Positions 9,681-19,302 are shown, counted from the first letter of the stretch. The stretch: 64,000 bases of DNA from Cellulomonas fimi (GCF_012952065.1 NZ_JABCJJ010000004.1:62001-126000); one strand, 5' to 3'. Translations and numbers: made by a program. Notes: generated from the letters alone by a model not told the origin.

Positions 9681-9909
9681 CGCGGGACGGTCGACGCCGT
9701 CCTCATCGAGCTCGTCGAGCGGTCGACCGAGTGCCGCCGCGAGCACAGCCTGCTCCCGAGGGCGGTCCACGCCCGGCAGGGGAACCGGTGTGAGGCGGAT
9801 CTCGCCGATCCGGACGTGGCGCGGTCCGACTCGGGGCCAAGGTCCCAAGTCATCCCATGACCCGGCTCGTAGCGTCGAAGGCACCAGACGCGTACGAGGA
9901 GCACCCGCG
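9681..9909. promoter_or_regulatory. pflB upstream region with candidate promoter and inverted repeat
   Basis: 229 bases without a convincing gene. GTCAT-CCC-ATGAC (9849-9861) is a perfect 5-base inverted repeat; TAGCGT at 9870-9875 could be a -10 box, which would place the repeat across the -35 to spacer region, as for a repressor. AGGAG at 9897-9901 is the pflB ribosome binding site. No FNR (TTGAT-N4-ATCAA) or Rex consensus site is visible, so oxygen or redox control is not demonstrated. Confidence 0.4.
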
Positions 9910-12180
9910 ATGACCACCACCGCAGTCCCGCAGCCCGCGACGACGACCGAGGCGCACCCCGCGTGGCGCAGCTTCGTCCCCGGCCCCTGGAACGACCGGA
10001 TCGACGTGCGCGACTTCATCCAGCGCAACTACACGCCGTACCTCGGCGACGGCGCGTTCCTCGCGGGGCCCACCGGACGCACGACGGGCATCTGGGCGAA
10101 GCTCAGCGCGATGTTCCCCCAGGAGCGGGAGAAGGGGGTCTACGACGTCGACCCCCACACCCCGTCGACCATCACCTCGCACGCACCGGGCTACATCGAC
10201 CAGGCGAACGAGCTCGTCGTGGGGCTCCAGACCGACGCCCCGCTCAAGCGGGCGATCATGCCCAACGGCGGCTGGCGCATGGTCGAGGGCGCGCTCCAGA
10301 CGTACGGCTACGAGCCCGACGAGCAGGTCAGGAGGATCTTCACCGAGTACCGCAGGACCCACAACGACGGCGTCTTCGACGTGTACCCACCGAACGTCCG
10401 GGCGGCTCGCAGATCGCACATCATCACCGGGCTCCCGGACGCCTACGGGCGCGGCCGGATCATCGGCGACTACCGGCGCGTCGCGCTGTACGGCGTCGAC
10501 GCCCTGATCGAGGCCAAGAAGGTCGAGCGCGCGACCCTCGGGATGGAGCGTTCGCTCGACGACGTGATCCGGGCTCGCGAGGAGAACGCCGAGCAGATCC
10601 GGGCGCTCGGCGAGCTCAAGGCGATGGCCGCCTCGTACGGCTACGACATCTCAGGTCCGGCCGCGACGGGTCGCGAGGCCGTGCAGTGGCTCTACTTCGC
10701 GTACCTCGGCGCGGTCAAGGAGCAGAACGGTGCGGCCATGTCGCTGGGCCGCACGTCGACGTTCCTCGACGTGTACCTCCAGCGCGACCTCGACGACGGC
10801 GTCCTGACCGAGTCCGACGCGCAGGAGCTGATCGACGACCTCGTCATCAAGCTCCGGATCGTGCGGTTCCTGCGCACGCCGGAGTACGACGCGCTGTTCT
10901 CGGGCGACCCGACGTGGGTGACCGAGTCGATCGGCGGCGTCGGGGAGGACGGACGTCCGCTCGTGACGAAGTCGTCCTTCCGCTTCCTCCAGACCCTCTA
11001 CAACCTGGGCCCCGCGCCCGAGCCGAACCTCACGGTCCTGTGGAGCCACCGGTTGCCCGCGGGCTTCAAGGCGTTCTGCGCGCAGGTCTCGATCGACACC
11101 TCCGCGATCCAGTACGAGTCGGACGAGCTCATCCGGGCCGCGTGGGGCGACGACGCCGCGATCGCCTGCTGCGTCTCGGCCATGCGCGTCGGCAAGCAGA
11201 TGCAGTTCTTCGGCGCCCGCGTGAACCTCGCCAAGTCGCTCCTGTACGCGATCAACGGCGGCCGCGACGAGGTGTCGGGCCAGCAGGTCGCGCCGGCCAC
11301 GGCCCCGGTCGAGGGCGACGTCCTCGACTACGACGACGTGACGGCGAAGCTCGACGTGCTGCTGGACTGGCTCGCCGAGACCTATGTGGACGCGCTCAAC
11401 TGCGTGCACTACATGCACGACAAGTACGCGTACGAGCGGCTCGAGATGGCGCTCCATGACGGCGAGATCCTGCGCACCATGGCGTGCGGCATCGCGGGGC
11501 TGAGCGTCGTGGTCGACTCGCTCTCGGCGATCCGGTACGCCGCGGTGCGCCCGGTGCGGGACGAGACCGGCCTCGTCGTCGACTACGTGGTGGAGGGCGA
11601 CTTCCCGACGTACGGCAACGACGACGACCGCGCCGACCGCATCGCCGTCGACCTCGTGTCGAGCTTCATGGCGAAGATCCGTCGCCAGCGGACCTACCGC
11701 GACGCGCTGCACACGCAGTCGGTCCTGACGATCACGTCGAACGTCGTCTACGGCAAGGCCACGGGGCACACCCCCGACGGTCGACGCGCCGGCGAGCCGT
11801 TCGCCCCCGGCGCCAACCCGATGAACGGCCGGGACGTGCACGGGATGCTCGCGAGCGCGCTGAGCGTCGCCAAGCTGCCCTACTCCGACGCGATGGACGG
11901 CATCTCGCTGACCTCGACCGTGGTGCCCTCGGGACTCGGTCGCGACCGCGCCGAGCAGGTCGAGAACCTCGTCGGGCTGCTGGACGGCTACACCGTCTCG
12001 GGCGGGTTCCATGTCAACGTCAACGTGCTCAATCGCGAGACGCTCGAGGACGCGATGGAGCACCCCGAGAAGTACCCGCAGCTCACGATCCGGGTCTCGG
12101 GGTACGCGGTGAACTTCGTGCGGCTGACCCGCGAGCAGCAGCTCGACGTCCTCTCCCGCACGTTCCACGCCGGCGTCTGA
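9910..12180 (+). CDS. pflB: Formate C-acetyltransferase (pyruvate formate-lyase)
   Basis: 756 residues. Glycyl-radical enzyme converting pyruvate and CoA to acetyl-CoA and formate under anaerobic conditions. The adjacent catalytic cysteines are Cys420-Cys421 in AIACCVSAM, and the radical glycine is Gly731 in RVSGYAVNF near the C-terminus; both signatures are complete, so this is a true PFL rather than a diol dehydratase relative. AGGAG precedes the ATG at 9910. The activating enzyme starts 10 bases after the stop. The enzyme implies mixed-acid fermentation, in line with facultatively anaerobic Cellulomonadaceae. Confidence 0.97.
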   Translation: MTTTAVPQPATTTEAHPAWRSFVPGPWNDRIDVRDFIQRNYTPYLGDGAFLAGPTGRTTGIWAKLSAMFPQEREKGVYDVDPHTPSTITSHAPGYIDQANELVVGLQTDAPLKRAIMPNGGWRMVEGALQTYGYEPDEQVRRIFTEYRRTHNDGVFDVYPPNVRAARRSHIITGLPDAYGRGRIIGDYRRVALYGVDALIEAKKVERATLGMERSLDDVIRAREENAEQIRALGELKAMAASYGYDISGPAATGREAVQWLYFAYLGAVKEQNGAAMSLGRTSTFLDVYLQRDLDDGVLTESDAQELIDDLVIKLRIVRFLRTPEYDALFSGDPTWVTESIGGVGEDGRPLVTKSSFRFLQTLYNLGPAPEPNLTVLWSHRLPAGFKAFCAQVSIDTSAIQYESDELIRAAWGDDAAIACCVSAMRVGKQMQFFGARVNLAKSLLYAINGGRDEVSGQQVAPATAPVEGDVLDYDDVTAKLDVLLDWLAETYVDALNCVHYMHDKYAYERLEMALHDGEILRTMACGIAGLSVVVDSLSAIRYAAVRPVRDETGLVVDYVVEGDFPTYGNDDDRADRIAVDLVSSFMAKIRRQRTYRDALHTQSVLTITSNVVYGKATGHTPDGRRAGEPFAPGANPMNGRDVHGMLASALSVAKLPYSDAMDGISLTSTVVPSGLGRDRAEQVENLVGLLDGYTVSGGFHVNVNVLNRETLEDAMEHPEKYPQLTIRVSGYAVNFVRLTREQQLDVLSRTFHAGV

Positions 12181-12190
12181 GGCGGCAGCC

Positions 12191-13072
12191 ATGAGCGTGG
12201 TCACCCCGCACGACGCCGGAGCACCGGTCATCGAGCTCGCCGTCCCGCTGGTCGGGGGCTCGCACCGGCGGGCCTCGGCCGGGACGGCCGGTCTCGAGGT
12301 GAGCGCGGCCGACCGGTCGACGCGGTTCGCGCAGATGCGTGCGGGCGAGCTCGGCTCCCTCCACTCGTGGGAGCTCGTCACCGCGGTGGACGGGCCCGGG
12401 ACGCGCATGACCGCCTTCCTCGCGGGGTGCCCGCTGCGCTGCCTGTACTGCCACAACCCCGACACGCTGGAGATGCGCCACGGCGAGCCGGTGACGGCGG
12501 TAGAGCTTCTCGCCCGGCTCGCGCGCTACCGCACGATCTTCGAGGTGACCGGCGGTGGTCTCACCCTCTCGGGCGGCGAGCCGCTCATGCAGCCCGCGTT
12601 CGTCCGGCGCGTCCTGCGCGGGGCGAAGGAGCTCGGAATCCACACGGCGATCGACACCTCGGGCTACCTCGGCGCGCACTGCTCGGACGAGATGCTCGAC
12701 GACGTCGACCTCGTGCTCCTCGACGTGAAGTCGGGTGACCCCGAGACCTACCGTCGCGTGACCGGGCACGAGCTGGCGCCCACGCTCGACTTCGGCCGGC
12801 GCCTGGCCGCCCGGGGCACCGAGACCTGGATCCGCTTCGTGCTGGTCCCCGGTCTCACCGACGACGAGGGGAACGTCGACGCCGTCGCCGAGTACGTGGC
12901 CACGCTCGGCTCGGTCTCCCGGGTCGAGATCCTGCCGTTCCACCAGATGGGCCGCGACAAGTGGGAGTCCCTCGGGATGCGCTACGAGCTGGGGCAGACG
13001 CAGCCGCCGTCCCCCGAGCTCGTCGAACGCGTTCGCGGGCAGTTCCGGGCGCGCGGCCTGACGGTGCACTAG
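12191..13072 (+). CDS. pflA: Pyruvate formate-lyase activating enzyme (radical SAM)
   Basis: 293 residues. Uses S-adenosylmethionine and a [4Fe-4S] cluster to create the glycyl radical on PflB. The cluster motif C80-P-L-R-C84-L-Y-C87 (CxxxCxxC) and the following HNPDT are typical, as is GGGLTLSGGEPLMQP further on. The N-terminus is about 45 residues longer than in E. coli PflA and low in conservation, so a later start is possible, but the ATG 10 bases after pflB is the best-placed one. It forms one operon with pflB and converges on fadB. Confidence 0.95.
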   Translation: MSVVTPHDAGAPVIELAVPLVGGSHRRASAGTAGLEVSAADRSTRFAQMRAGELGSLHSWELVTAVDGPGTRMTAFLAGCPLRCLYCHNPDTLEMRHGEPVTAVELLARLARYRTIFEVTGGGLTLSGGEPLMQPAFVRRVLRGAKELGIHTAIDTSGYLGAHCSDEMLDDVDLVLLDVKSGDPETYRRVTGHELAPTLDFGRRLAARGTETWIRFVLVPGLTDDEGNVDAVAEYVATLGSVSRVEILPFHQMGRDKWESLGMRYELGQTQPPSPELVERVRGQFRARGLTVH

Positions 13073-13100
13073 GCACCGCCAGGCCGCGCCCGGCGAGGGG

Positions 13101-15260
13101 TCAGGCCTGCGGGACGTTCGCGACGCCGTCGGGCAGCAGCCGCCGTCCGAGGACCCGCTCGGAGTACCCCGTCCGGTCCAGGTACGGCGAGAGCCCGCCG
13201 AGGTGGAACGGCCAGCCCGCGCCCAGGATCATGCAGAGGTCGATCTGGTCCGGGCTCGCGACGACCTTCTCGTCGAGCATGAGACCGATCTCCTGCGTGA
13301 GGCCCGCGAGCACGGCGTCGAGCACGCCCGCCTCGTCGAGCGACCCGGCGCCGGGCTCGCCGAAGACCTCCTGGATGGCGGGGTCGACCGCGTGCTCGGC
13401 GCCGCGTCCGTCGGGCTCGGGCACCACGCGACGACCCTCCGTCGCCAGCCGTTCGAGCCCGGGGGAGAGCGGATAGCGCGCCCCGAGGTCCTCGTGCAGC
13501 GAGCCCAGCACGTGGAGCGCCACCGGCAGCCCGACGAGCTGGATGAGCGCGAACGGGCTCATCGGCAGGCCGAGCGGACGCAGCGCGACGTCGGCCACCT
13601 GGACCGGCGTTCCGCCCTCGACCGCGGCCGCCACCTCGGCGAGCATCCGCAGCAGCAGCCGGTTCACCACGAAGCCGGGGCGGTCGGCGACCCCGACGGC
13701 CGTCTTCCCGAGCTTCTTCGCGACGGCGAACGCGGTGGCGACCGCCGCGTCGCTCGACGCGGGCGTGCGCACGACCTCGACGAGCGGCATCTGCGCCACC
13801 GGGTTGAAGAAGTGCAGGCCGACGACGCGCTCGGGGTTGCGCAGGTGCGTCGACATCTGGGCGACCGAGAGGGCCGAGGTGTTCGTCGCGAGGATCGCGT
13901 CGGGCGCGATGACGTCCTCGAGCTCGGCGAACACGCGCTGCTTGAGCGCCAGCACCTCGGTGACGGCCTCGATCACGAGGTCGGCGCCCGCGAGGGTGCC
14001 GAGGTCGGTGCTGACGCTGATCGAGCCGAGGACGCGGTTGGCCTCGTCCTGCGACATGCGGCCCTTCTTCGCCATCCCCTCGACGAGCGAGCGGATGCCC
14101 GCGAGCCCCGCGGCCACGCGGTCGTCGTCGATCTCGCGCATGACGATCGGCACGCGCAGGCGACGCGCCATGAGCACCGCGAGCTGGCCCGCCATCAGAC
14201 CGGCACCCACGATGCCGACCGAGCGGACGGGCCGCGCGAGCTCCGCGGCCGGCGCGCCGGCGGGCTTGCGGGACTTCCGCGTGGTCAGGTCGAACGCGTA
14301 GAGGCTCGCGCGCATCTCGTCGGACATGATGAGGTCCGCGAGCGCGTCGTCCTCGGCGGCGAACGCCTCCTCGCGGCCGCGCGCGCGCGACGCGGCCACC
14401 AGGTCGAGCGCGCGGTACGGCGCGAGCCGCGCGCCGTGCAGGCGCTGGTCGAGCTGCGCGCGAGCGCCTTCGATCACCGCGTCCCACGCCGGGTCGTCCG
14501 TGGGGTCCACCGGGCGCGCGACCTGCACGCGCCCGGCGAGCACGTCCGCCGTCCACGCGATCGACCGCTCGAGGAAGTCGGCCGGGTGGAGCAGGACGTC
14601 CGCGACGCCCAGCTCGACCGCCTCGGCGGCCCTCGTCATCCGGTTGTTCGCGAGCGGCCGGGTGAGGACGAGCTCGAGCGCGTTGCGCACCCCGACCAGG
14701 CGGGGCAGGAGGTAGCAGCCGCCCCAGCCGGGCACGAGGCCCAGGAACGTCTCGGGGAGCGCGAGGGCAGTGACGTCGCCCGCCACCGTGCGGTAGGTGC
14801 AGTGCAGCGCGAGCTCGAGGCCCCCGCCGAGCGCCGCGCCGTTGACGTAGGCGAACGTCGGCACGCTCATCTCGCCCAGCAGCCGGAACGCGGCGTGGCC
14901 GAGCTCGGCGAGCGCCCGGGCGTCGGACTCGTCCGTGGTCGCGGCGGCCGCGGTGAGGTCGGCCCCGGCCGCGAGGTAGTAGGGCTTGCCGGTCACGGCC
15001 ACGGCGACGATCTCGCCCGCGGCCGCGCGCCGCTGCTGCTCGACCAGCACGGCCCGCAGCTCGGTGAGACCGAGCGGGCCGATCGTCGTGGGCTTGGTGT
15101 GGTCGAGCCCGTTGTCGACCGTGACCAGGGCGAGCGTCCCGGCCCGCCCCGGGAGGGCGACGTCGCGCACGAGAGCGTGCATGACCCGCTCCGGCCGGGG
15201 GCCGCTCGGCTGGCGGGCTGACGCGTCGGTGGACGCGCTCGTGGTCCTCGTGCCGGTCAT
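13101..15260 (-). CDS. fadB: Fatty acid oxidation complex alpha subunit: enoyl-CoA hydratase / 3-hydroxyacyl-CoA dehydrogenase
   Basis: 719 residues. The N-terminal crotonase domain (about 30-290, with VAVTGKPYYLAAGADL and YVNGAALGGGLELALHC forming the oxyanion-hole region) performs hydration. An NAD-binding Rossmann domain begins near residue 330 (VGIVGAGLMAGQLAVLM) and is followed by two 3-hydroxyacyl-CoA dehydrogenase C-terminal domains (LHFFNPVAQMPLVEVV, GFVVNRLL). It catalyses two consecutive beta-oxidation steps. The start overlaps the thiolase stop by 4 bases (ATGA), so fadA and fadB are coupled and the proteins probably form a complex. Confidence 0.95.
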   Translation of the reverse strand: MTGTRTTSASTDASARQPSGPRPERVMHALVRDVALPGRAGTLALVTVDNGLDHTKPTTIGPLGLTELRAVLVEQQRRAAAGEIVAVAVTGKPYYLAAGADLTAAAATTDESDARALAELGHAAFRLLGEMSVPTFAYVNGAALGGGLELALHCTYRTVAGDVTALALPETFLGLVPGWGGCYLLPRLVGVRNALELVLTRPLANNRMTRAAEAVELGVADVLLHPADFLERSIAWTADVLAGRVQVARPVDPTDDPAWDAVIEGARAQLDQRLHGARLAPYRALDLVAASRARGREEAFAAEDDALADLIMSDEMRASLYAFDLTTRKSRKPAGAPAAELARPVRSVGIVGAGLMAGQLAVLMARRLRVPIVMREIDDDRVAAGLAGIRSLVEGMAKKGRMSQDEANRVLGSISVSTDLGTLAGADLVIEAVTEVLALKQRVFAELEDVIAPDAILATNTSALSVAQMSTHLRNPERVVGLHFFNPVAQMPLVEVVRTPASSDAAVATAFAVAKKLGKTAVGVADRPGFVVNRLLLRMLAEVAAAVEGGTPVQVADVALRPLGLPMSPFALIQLVGLPVALHVLGSLHEDLGARYPLSPGLERLATEGRRVVPEPDGRGAEHAVDPAIQEVFGEPGAGSLDEAGVLDAVLAGLTQEIGLMLDEKVVASPDQIDLCMILGAGWPFHLGGLSPYLDRTGYSERVLGRRLLPDGVANVPQA

Positions 15261-16531
15261 CGCTGCACCCCGTCGGTGGTCGTGGCGGACGTCGTGGTGG
15301 GCGGGCGGTAGCCCTCGTAGTCGGCGTGGTGCGGGTTCTCCCAGATCACCGTGCCGCCCTGGCCGAGGCCGACGCACATGGTCGTGAGGCCGTACCGGAC
15401 GTCGGGTCGCTCGGCGAACTGGCGCGCGAGCTGGGTCATCAGGCGCACGCCCGAGCTGGCGAGCGGGTGCCCCACGGCGATGGCCCCGCCGTAGGGGTTC
15501 ACGCGCGGGTCGTCGTCCTCGATCGTGAACTCGTCGAGGAACGCGAGGACCTGCACGGCGAAGGCCTCGTTGATCTCGAACAGGCCGATGTCCTCGATCG
15601 TCAGGCCGGCCCGCTCGAGCGCCTTGCGGGTCGCGGGCACCGGTCCGATCCCCATCACCTCGGGCGCGACTCCCGCGTACGCGAACGAGACCATCCGCAT
15701 CCGGGCCGGGAGGCCGAGCTCCTCGGCCACGTCCTCGGCGGCCAGCAGGCAGGCGGCGGCGCCGTCCGTGAGCGGCGCGGCCGTCGCGGCCGTCACCCGG
15801 CCGCCGGGGCGGAACGGCGTCTTGAGGTCCTGGATCGACTCGAAGCTCGTCCCCGGACGCGGCGGCTCGTCCGCCGTCGCGAGCCCCCAGCCGCGCTCGG
15901 GGTCGCGCGTGGCGACGGGCACGAGGTCGGGCTCGATCTGGCCGGCGGCCAGCGCGGCGGCGTACTTCGCCTGGCTCGCGACGCCGTACCGGTCCGCACG
16001 CTCCTTGGTCAGGGCGGGGTAGCGGTCATGCAGGTTCTCGGCGGTGTTGCCCATGTTGAGCGCATCGGCGCTCACGAGCTTCTCGGAGACGAACCGGGGG
16101 TTCGGGTCCGCGTCGAGCCCCATCGGGTGCCGACCCATGTGCTCGACGCCGCCGGCGAGGACGACGTCCTGGGCGCCCACGCCGATCCCGGCCGCGGTCG
16201 TCGTGACGGCGGTCATCGCTCCGGCGCACATGCGGTCGATGGCGTAGCCGGGCACCGAGCGCGGAAGCCCGGCGAGCACTCCGACGGTGCGACCGAGCGT
16301 CAGGCCCTGGTCGCCCGACTGCGTCGTCGCCGCGACGGCGACCTCGTCGATCCGCTCGGGCGGGAGCTCGGGGTGCCGGCGCAGGATCTCGCGCACCGCC
16401 TTCACCGCGAGGTCGTCCGCCCGGGTGTGGGCGTAGAGACCGTCCTCGCGGGCGCGTCCGAACGGCGTCCGGACCCCCTCGACGAAGACGACCGGGCGAA
16501 CCGTGGGGCGGCGCGCGGCTGGGCTGGGCAT
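15257..16531 (-). CDS. fadA: Acetyl-CoA C-acyltransferase (3-ketoacyl-CoA thiolase)
   Basis: 424 residues. Final step of beta-oxidation. The acyl-accepting cysteine is in IDRMCAGAMTAV (near residue 95) and the C-terminal catalytic elements are GHPLASSG (His) and MCVGLGQGG (Cys). AGGAGGT lies 4 bases before the ATG at 16531. Two inverted repeats just upstream suggest repression by a fatty-acid- or acyl-CoA-sensing regulator that is not encoded in the window. First gene of the fadA-fadB operon. Confidence 0.95.
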   Translation of the reverse strand: MPSPAARRPTVRPVVFVEGVRTPFGRAREDGLYAHTRADDLAVKAVREILRRHPELPPERIDEVAVAATTQSGDQGLTLGRTVGVLAGLPRSVPGYAIDRMCAGAMTAVTTTAAGIGVGAQDVVLAGGVEHMGRHPMGLDADPNPRFVSEKLVSADALNMGNTAENLHDRYPALTKERADRYGVASQAKYAAALAAGQIEPDLVPVATRDPERGWGLATADEPPRPGTSFESIQDLKTPFRPGGRVTAATAAPLTDGAAACLLAAEDVAEELGLPARMRMVSFAYAGVAPEVMGIGPVPATRKALERAGLTIEDIGLFEINEAFAVQVLAFLDEFTIEDDDPRVNPYGGAIAVGHPLASSGVRLMTQLARQFAERPDVRYGLTTMCVGLGQGGTVIWENPHHADYEGYRPPTTTSATTTDGVQR

Positions 16532-16596
16532 CAGACCTCCTGGCAGGACAGCGGTGTCCGGGTGGTGCCGCCGGTCCCCGGCGGGCAGACACACGA

Positions 16597-16642
16597 TACC
16601 CGGCGTACCGGGTAAGAACCAGGCCGGTGTTACTGACCAGTA
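16597..16642 (-). promoter_or_regulatory. Candidate fadAB operator/promoter region with two inverted repeats
   Basis: TACCCGG-CGTA-CCGGGTA (16597-16614) is a perfect 7-base inverted repeat and TACTG-AC-CAGTA (16631-16642) a perfect 5-base one. Both lie in the 98-base gap between rnd and fadA; the second overlaps the rnd stop codon. Read leftward, TGGTTC and TATCGT with 17 bases between could be -35 and -10 boxes, with the first repeat filling the spacer. This architecture suits a TetR-type repressor of beta-oxidation; the binding protein is unknown. Confidence 0.5.
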
Positions 16643-17958
16643 GCAAGTGCCGCGGCGAGCCGCGGCACGACGAGCTCGACCTGCCACGGCCGCGCGCCAC
16701 CCGCCGCGAGCGCTTCCGCGACCTCCGCCCCCCCGAGGCCTGGGGGCGGCGACCAGCAGAGCCGGCGCAGCAGGTCGGGCAGGAGGAGGTTCTCGACCGG
16801 CACGTCGTGCTCCGCCGACAGCGACGCCATCGCCTCGCGAGCCGCGGCGAGCCGCGCGGCCGCCGCGGGATCGCGGTCGGGCCACGCCCGCGGGGGCGGC
16901 GGCGCGTCGGAGCGCGGTCCGCGCACGGACGGCAGCTCCTTCTCGCCGAGGGCGAGCCCGCGGTCGATGGCCTGCTGCCACATCGCCGCGCGACGCCGGG
17001 CGCCCTTGCCCGCGAACGCGGGGAGCGCGGTGAGCTGGTCGACGGAGCGCGGCAGCGCCTGCGCCGCCGCGACGATCGCGTGGTCGGGCAGCACCCGCCC
17101 GGGCGAGAGGTCGCGGTGGCGGGCGTTCTCGTCGCGGGTGGTCCACAGCTCGCGCACGACGGCGAGGCGGCGCGCGTCGCGCACGACGTGCAGGCCCGAC
17201 ACGCGGCGCCAGGGCTCGACCCGCGGCGCGGGCGGCGGCGCGAGCCGCAGCGCCTCGAACTCCTGCGCCGCCCACTCGGCCTTGCCGGCCTCCGCGAGCC
17301 GCTCGGCGATCACGGCGCGAAGCTCCACGAGCACCTCGACGTCCAGGGCTGCATAGCGCAGCCACCCCTCGGGGAGCGGGCGCGTCGACCAGTCGACGGC
17401 CGAGTGCTCCTTCGCGAGCCCGAGGCCCAGCAGCTCGGCGACGACCGCCGCGAGCCCGACGCGCTCGAGCCCGAGCAGGCGGGCGCCGACCTCGGTGTCG
17501 AAGACGCGGCTCGGGCGCATGCCCTGCTCCGCCAGGCCGGGAAGGTCCTGGGACGAGGCGTGCAGCACCCACTCGACCCCGACGAGCGCGTCGGAGAGGC
17601 GCGAGAGGTCCGGCAGCGCGATGGGGTCGATCAGGGCAGTGCCGGCACCCTCGCGGCGCAGCTGGACGAGGTACGTCCGCTGGCCGTACCGGTACCCCGA
17701 CGCTCGCTCCGCGTCCACCGCGACCGGACCCGTCCCGGCGCCGAACGCAGCGACCACCGCCTCGAGCGCCTCGCGCGTCTCGACGACCGGGGGGACGCCC
17801 TCGGTGGGCTCGACGAGGGGCACCACGGCGGGACGCGCGGGGGCCGGCTGGGGCTCGGCCGGGGCGTCGTCGGGCCCGGCCATGGGGCTGGGTGGCCCGA
17901 CGACGGCGTCACGCGGGTCCGCGACGTCGGTCGGGTGTTCGAGATCGGGTGCGCCCAC
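16630..17958 (-). CDS. rnd: Ribonuclease D with HRDC domain
   Basis: 442 residues. 3'-5' exoribonuclease of the DEDD superfamily, involved in trimming tRNA and other stable RNAs. The exonuclease domain spans about 60-235: the first D and E are in AVDAERASGYRYGQRTYLV, a further D in HASSQDLPGL, and the last in RYAALDVEVLVEL. An HRDC domain follows near the middle (ARHRDLSPGRVLPDHAIVAA). The N-terminal 50 residues are acidic and Pro/Ala-rich. The GTG at 17958 is the first usable start but has only a weak ribosome binding site; the ATG at 17883 is an alternative. Confidence 0.88.
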   Translation of the reverse strand: MGAPDLEHPTDVADPRDAVVGPPSPMAGPDDAPAEPQPAPARPAVVPLVEPTEGVPPVVETREALEAVVAAFGAGTGPVAVDAERASGYRYGQRTYLVQLRREGAGTALIDPIALPDLSRLSDALVGVEWVLHASSQDLPGLAEQGMRPSRVFDTEVGARLLGLERVGLAAVVAELLGLGLAKEHSAVDWSTRPLPEGWLRYAALDVEVLVELRAVIAERLAEAGKAEWAAQEFEALRLAPPPAPRVEPWRRVSGLHVVRDARRLAVVRELWTTRDENARHRDLSPGRVLPDHAIVAAAQALPRSVDQLTALPAFAGKGARRRAAMWQQAIDRGLALGEKELPSVRGPRSDAPPPPRAWPDRDPAAAARLAAAREAMASLSAEHDVPVENLLLPDLLRRLCWSPPPGLGGAEVAEALAAGGARPWQVELVVPRLAAALATGQ

Positions 17959-18061
17959 GGCTTCTACCGTAGGTCGTCGGACGCCGCGCGAGCGCCAGCC
18001 CGCGCGGAGCGCCTCGAGGAGACGGTGCCCGGGCGGCGACCCTCGGCCGCCGGCCCGCGGG

Positions 18062-18610
18062 TCAGGGCATCAGCCCGCTGCGGATCACCATCGCCACGAG
18101 CTCGGCGCGGTCACCTGTCCCGAGCTTGCGGGAGATCCGCGCGAGGTGGCTCTTGACGGTGAGCGCCGACAGGCCCAGCTCGTCGCCGATGAGTCGGTTG
18201 CTCCGGCCGTCCGCGACGAGCTTGAGCACCCCGAGCTCGCGCGCGGTCAGCTCGGTCTGCAGCGGGACCGTCGGGACGGCCGGTGCCACGGGGGCGAGCC
18301 CCGACCCGGCCCCGGCAGGCCGCTCGTCCCCGCCGACCAGCTGCATGCGCCGTGAGTCGCTCGCGACGGCACCGCGCAGGCCGCCGGCGAGGAGCTGGAC
18401 GAGCTCGCGACGGGCCGCCCGGCGAGCCAGCAGGACGACCCGGGGGGTCCCGCGCCGTCCGAGGTTGCGCACGAGCGTCGTGCCGTCGCCGTCGCCGAGC
18501 TCGTTCACGACGATGCACATCTGCCCCAGGGGCGCCGGGCGCCGGGCCTGGCTGACCGGGACGACCGCGCGCTGGAGGGTTGAGCTGCTGCGCAGGGGCT
18601 CGATGCTCAC
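18062..18610 (-). CDS. LuxR-family DNA-binding regulator with a degenerate receiver-like N-terminus
   Basis: 182 residues. The C-terminal 60 residues form a LuxR/NarL helix-turn-helix (LTARELGVLKLVADGRSNRLIGDELGLSALTVKSHLARI). The N-terminal part (MCIVVNELGDGDGTTLVRNL and PRVVLLARRAARREL) looks like a short receiver fold but lacks an obvious phospho-acceptor aspartate and acidic pocket, so phosphorylation is doubtful. No histidine kinase is near. AGGAGAA precedes the GTG start. It sits between DUF3000 and rnd, an arrangement I recall as conserved in actinobacteria including Streptomyces. The target genes are unknown. Confidence 0.85.
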   Translation of the reverse strand: MSIEPLRSSSTLQRAVVPVSQARRPAPLGQMCIVVNELGDGDGTTLVRNLGRRGTPRVVLLARRAARRELVQLLAGGLRGAVASDSRRMQLVGGDERPAGAGSGLAPVAPAVPTVPLQTELTARELGVLKLVADGRSNRLIGDELGLSALTVKSHLARISRKLGTGDRAELVAMVIRSGLMP

Positions 18611-18726
18611 GACGGTTCTCCTGCGGACGGGGACGGTACCTCTCTCCTATCGGCCGGAACCCCCGGAAACTTGAGGTGACGGCGTACCTCTGCGCGGACG
18701 CGCCGAGCCGCGACGCCCGTCGCGGG

Positions 18727-19302
18727 TCAGCGACGCGGCGCGATCGCCGTGACGCCCTGCGGGAGCGGCGGGAGACCCGCGGCCTGGCAGAGCAGTCGCG
18801 CCCACGCCTGCAGGTGCGGCCCGAGATCACCGTCCGGCGCCGTCCAGGACGCGCGGATCTCGACCTCGACCTCGTCCGCACGGTCCTCGAGCGCCCCGAA
18901 GCTCTGCGAGAGCACCCGGGTCACCGTGCCGCCGGCCGCGCGCGCGGGCGCCTGCGCGTCGGCGAGGGCGTCCTCGAACCACGTCCACGCCACCTCGGCC
19001 AGGAGGCCGTCGGCGCCGAGCTCCGCCTCGAGCGTCGCCCGCACGAGCGTCACGAGCCTGAACGTGCCGTCCCACGCCTCCTGACCCGCGGGGTCGTGGA
19101 GCACGACGAACCGGCCCGACGCGAGCTCGTCGGCCGAGCGGGGGGCCGACACGTCCGCGGTGAGCGCCACGCTCCAGGGCGCGATCCGGCCCGGCGCCGG
19201 CACCTCCTCGAGGTGCACCTCGGGACGCAGGCGGGTCTCGCGCAGCGCCATGAGCGCGCGCACGAACTCGGCCGGCACGTCGCTCTGACCGGGGGTGACC
19301 AC
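18727..19302 (-). CDS. DUF3000 family protein
   Basis: 191 residues. Matches the actinobacterial DUF3000 family by its opening (PAEFVRALMALRETRLRPEV) and by conserved blocks such as PGRIAPWSVALTADV and WTWFEDALA. No function is established. No signal peptide or membrane segment is visible; it is predicted to be cytoplasmic and acidic. It is the first gene of a leftward group DUF3000, LuxR-type regulator, rnd and is divergent from gnd. The GTG at 19302 is used; in-frame starts are few, so the N-terminus is reasonably firm. Confidence 0.85.
   Translation of the reverse strand: MVTPGQSDVPAEFVRALMALRETRLRPEVHLEEVPAPGRIAPWSVALTADVSAPRSADELASGRFVVLHDPAGQEAWDGTFRLVTLVRATLEAELGADGLLAEVAWTWFEDALADAQAPARAAGGTVTRVLSQSFGALEDRADEVEVEIRASWTAPDGDLGPHLQAWARLLCQAAGLPPLPQGVTAIAPRR

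Noticed and set aside
9681-9841. In-frame open stretch after the dxs stop codon
   Set aside because: No start codon or ribosome binding site and no family likeness; treated as intergenic.
5547-10028. A 1493-codon frame on the minus strand antisense to the debranching enzyme, dxs and the start of pflB
   Set aside because: Low-complexity Arg/Gly/Val/Asp-rich translation without domains; it is the mirror frame of real genes with strong motifs, a GC-rich artefact.
13080-13109. CAGGCC/GGCCTG pair between convergent pflA and fadB as a terminator
   Set aside because: Only 6 base pairs around an 18-base loop; too weak to call.
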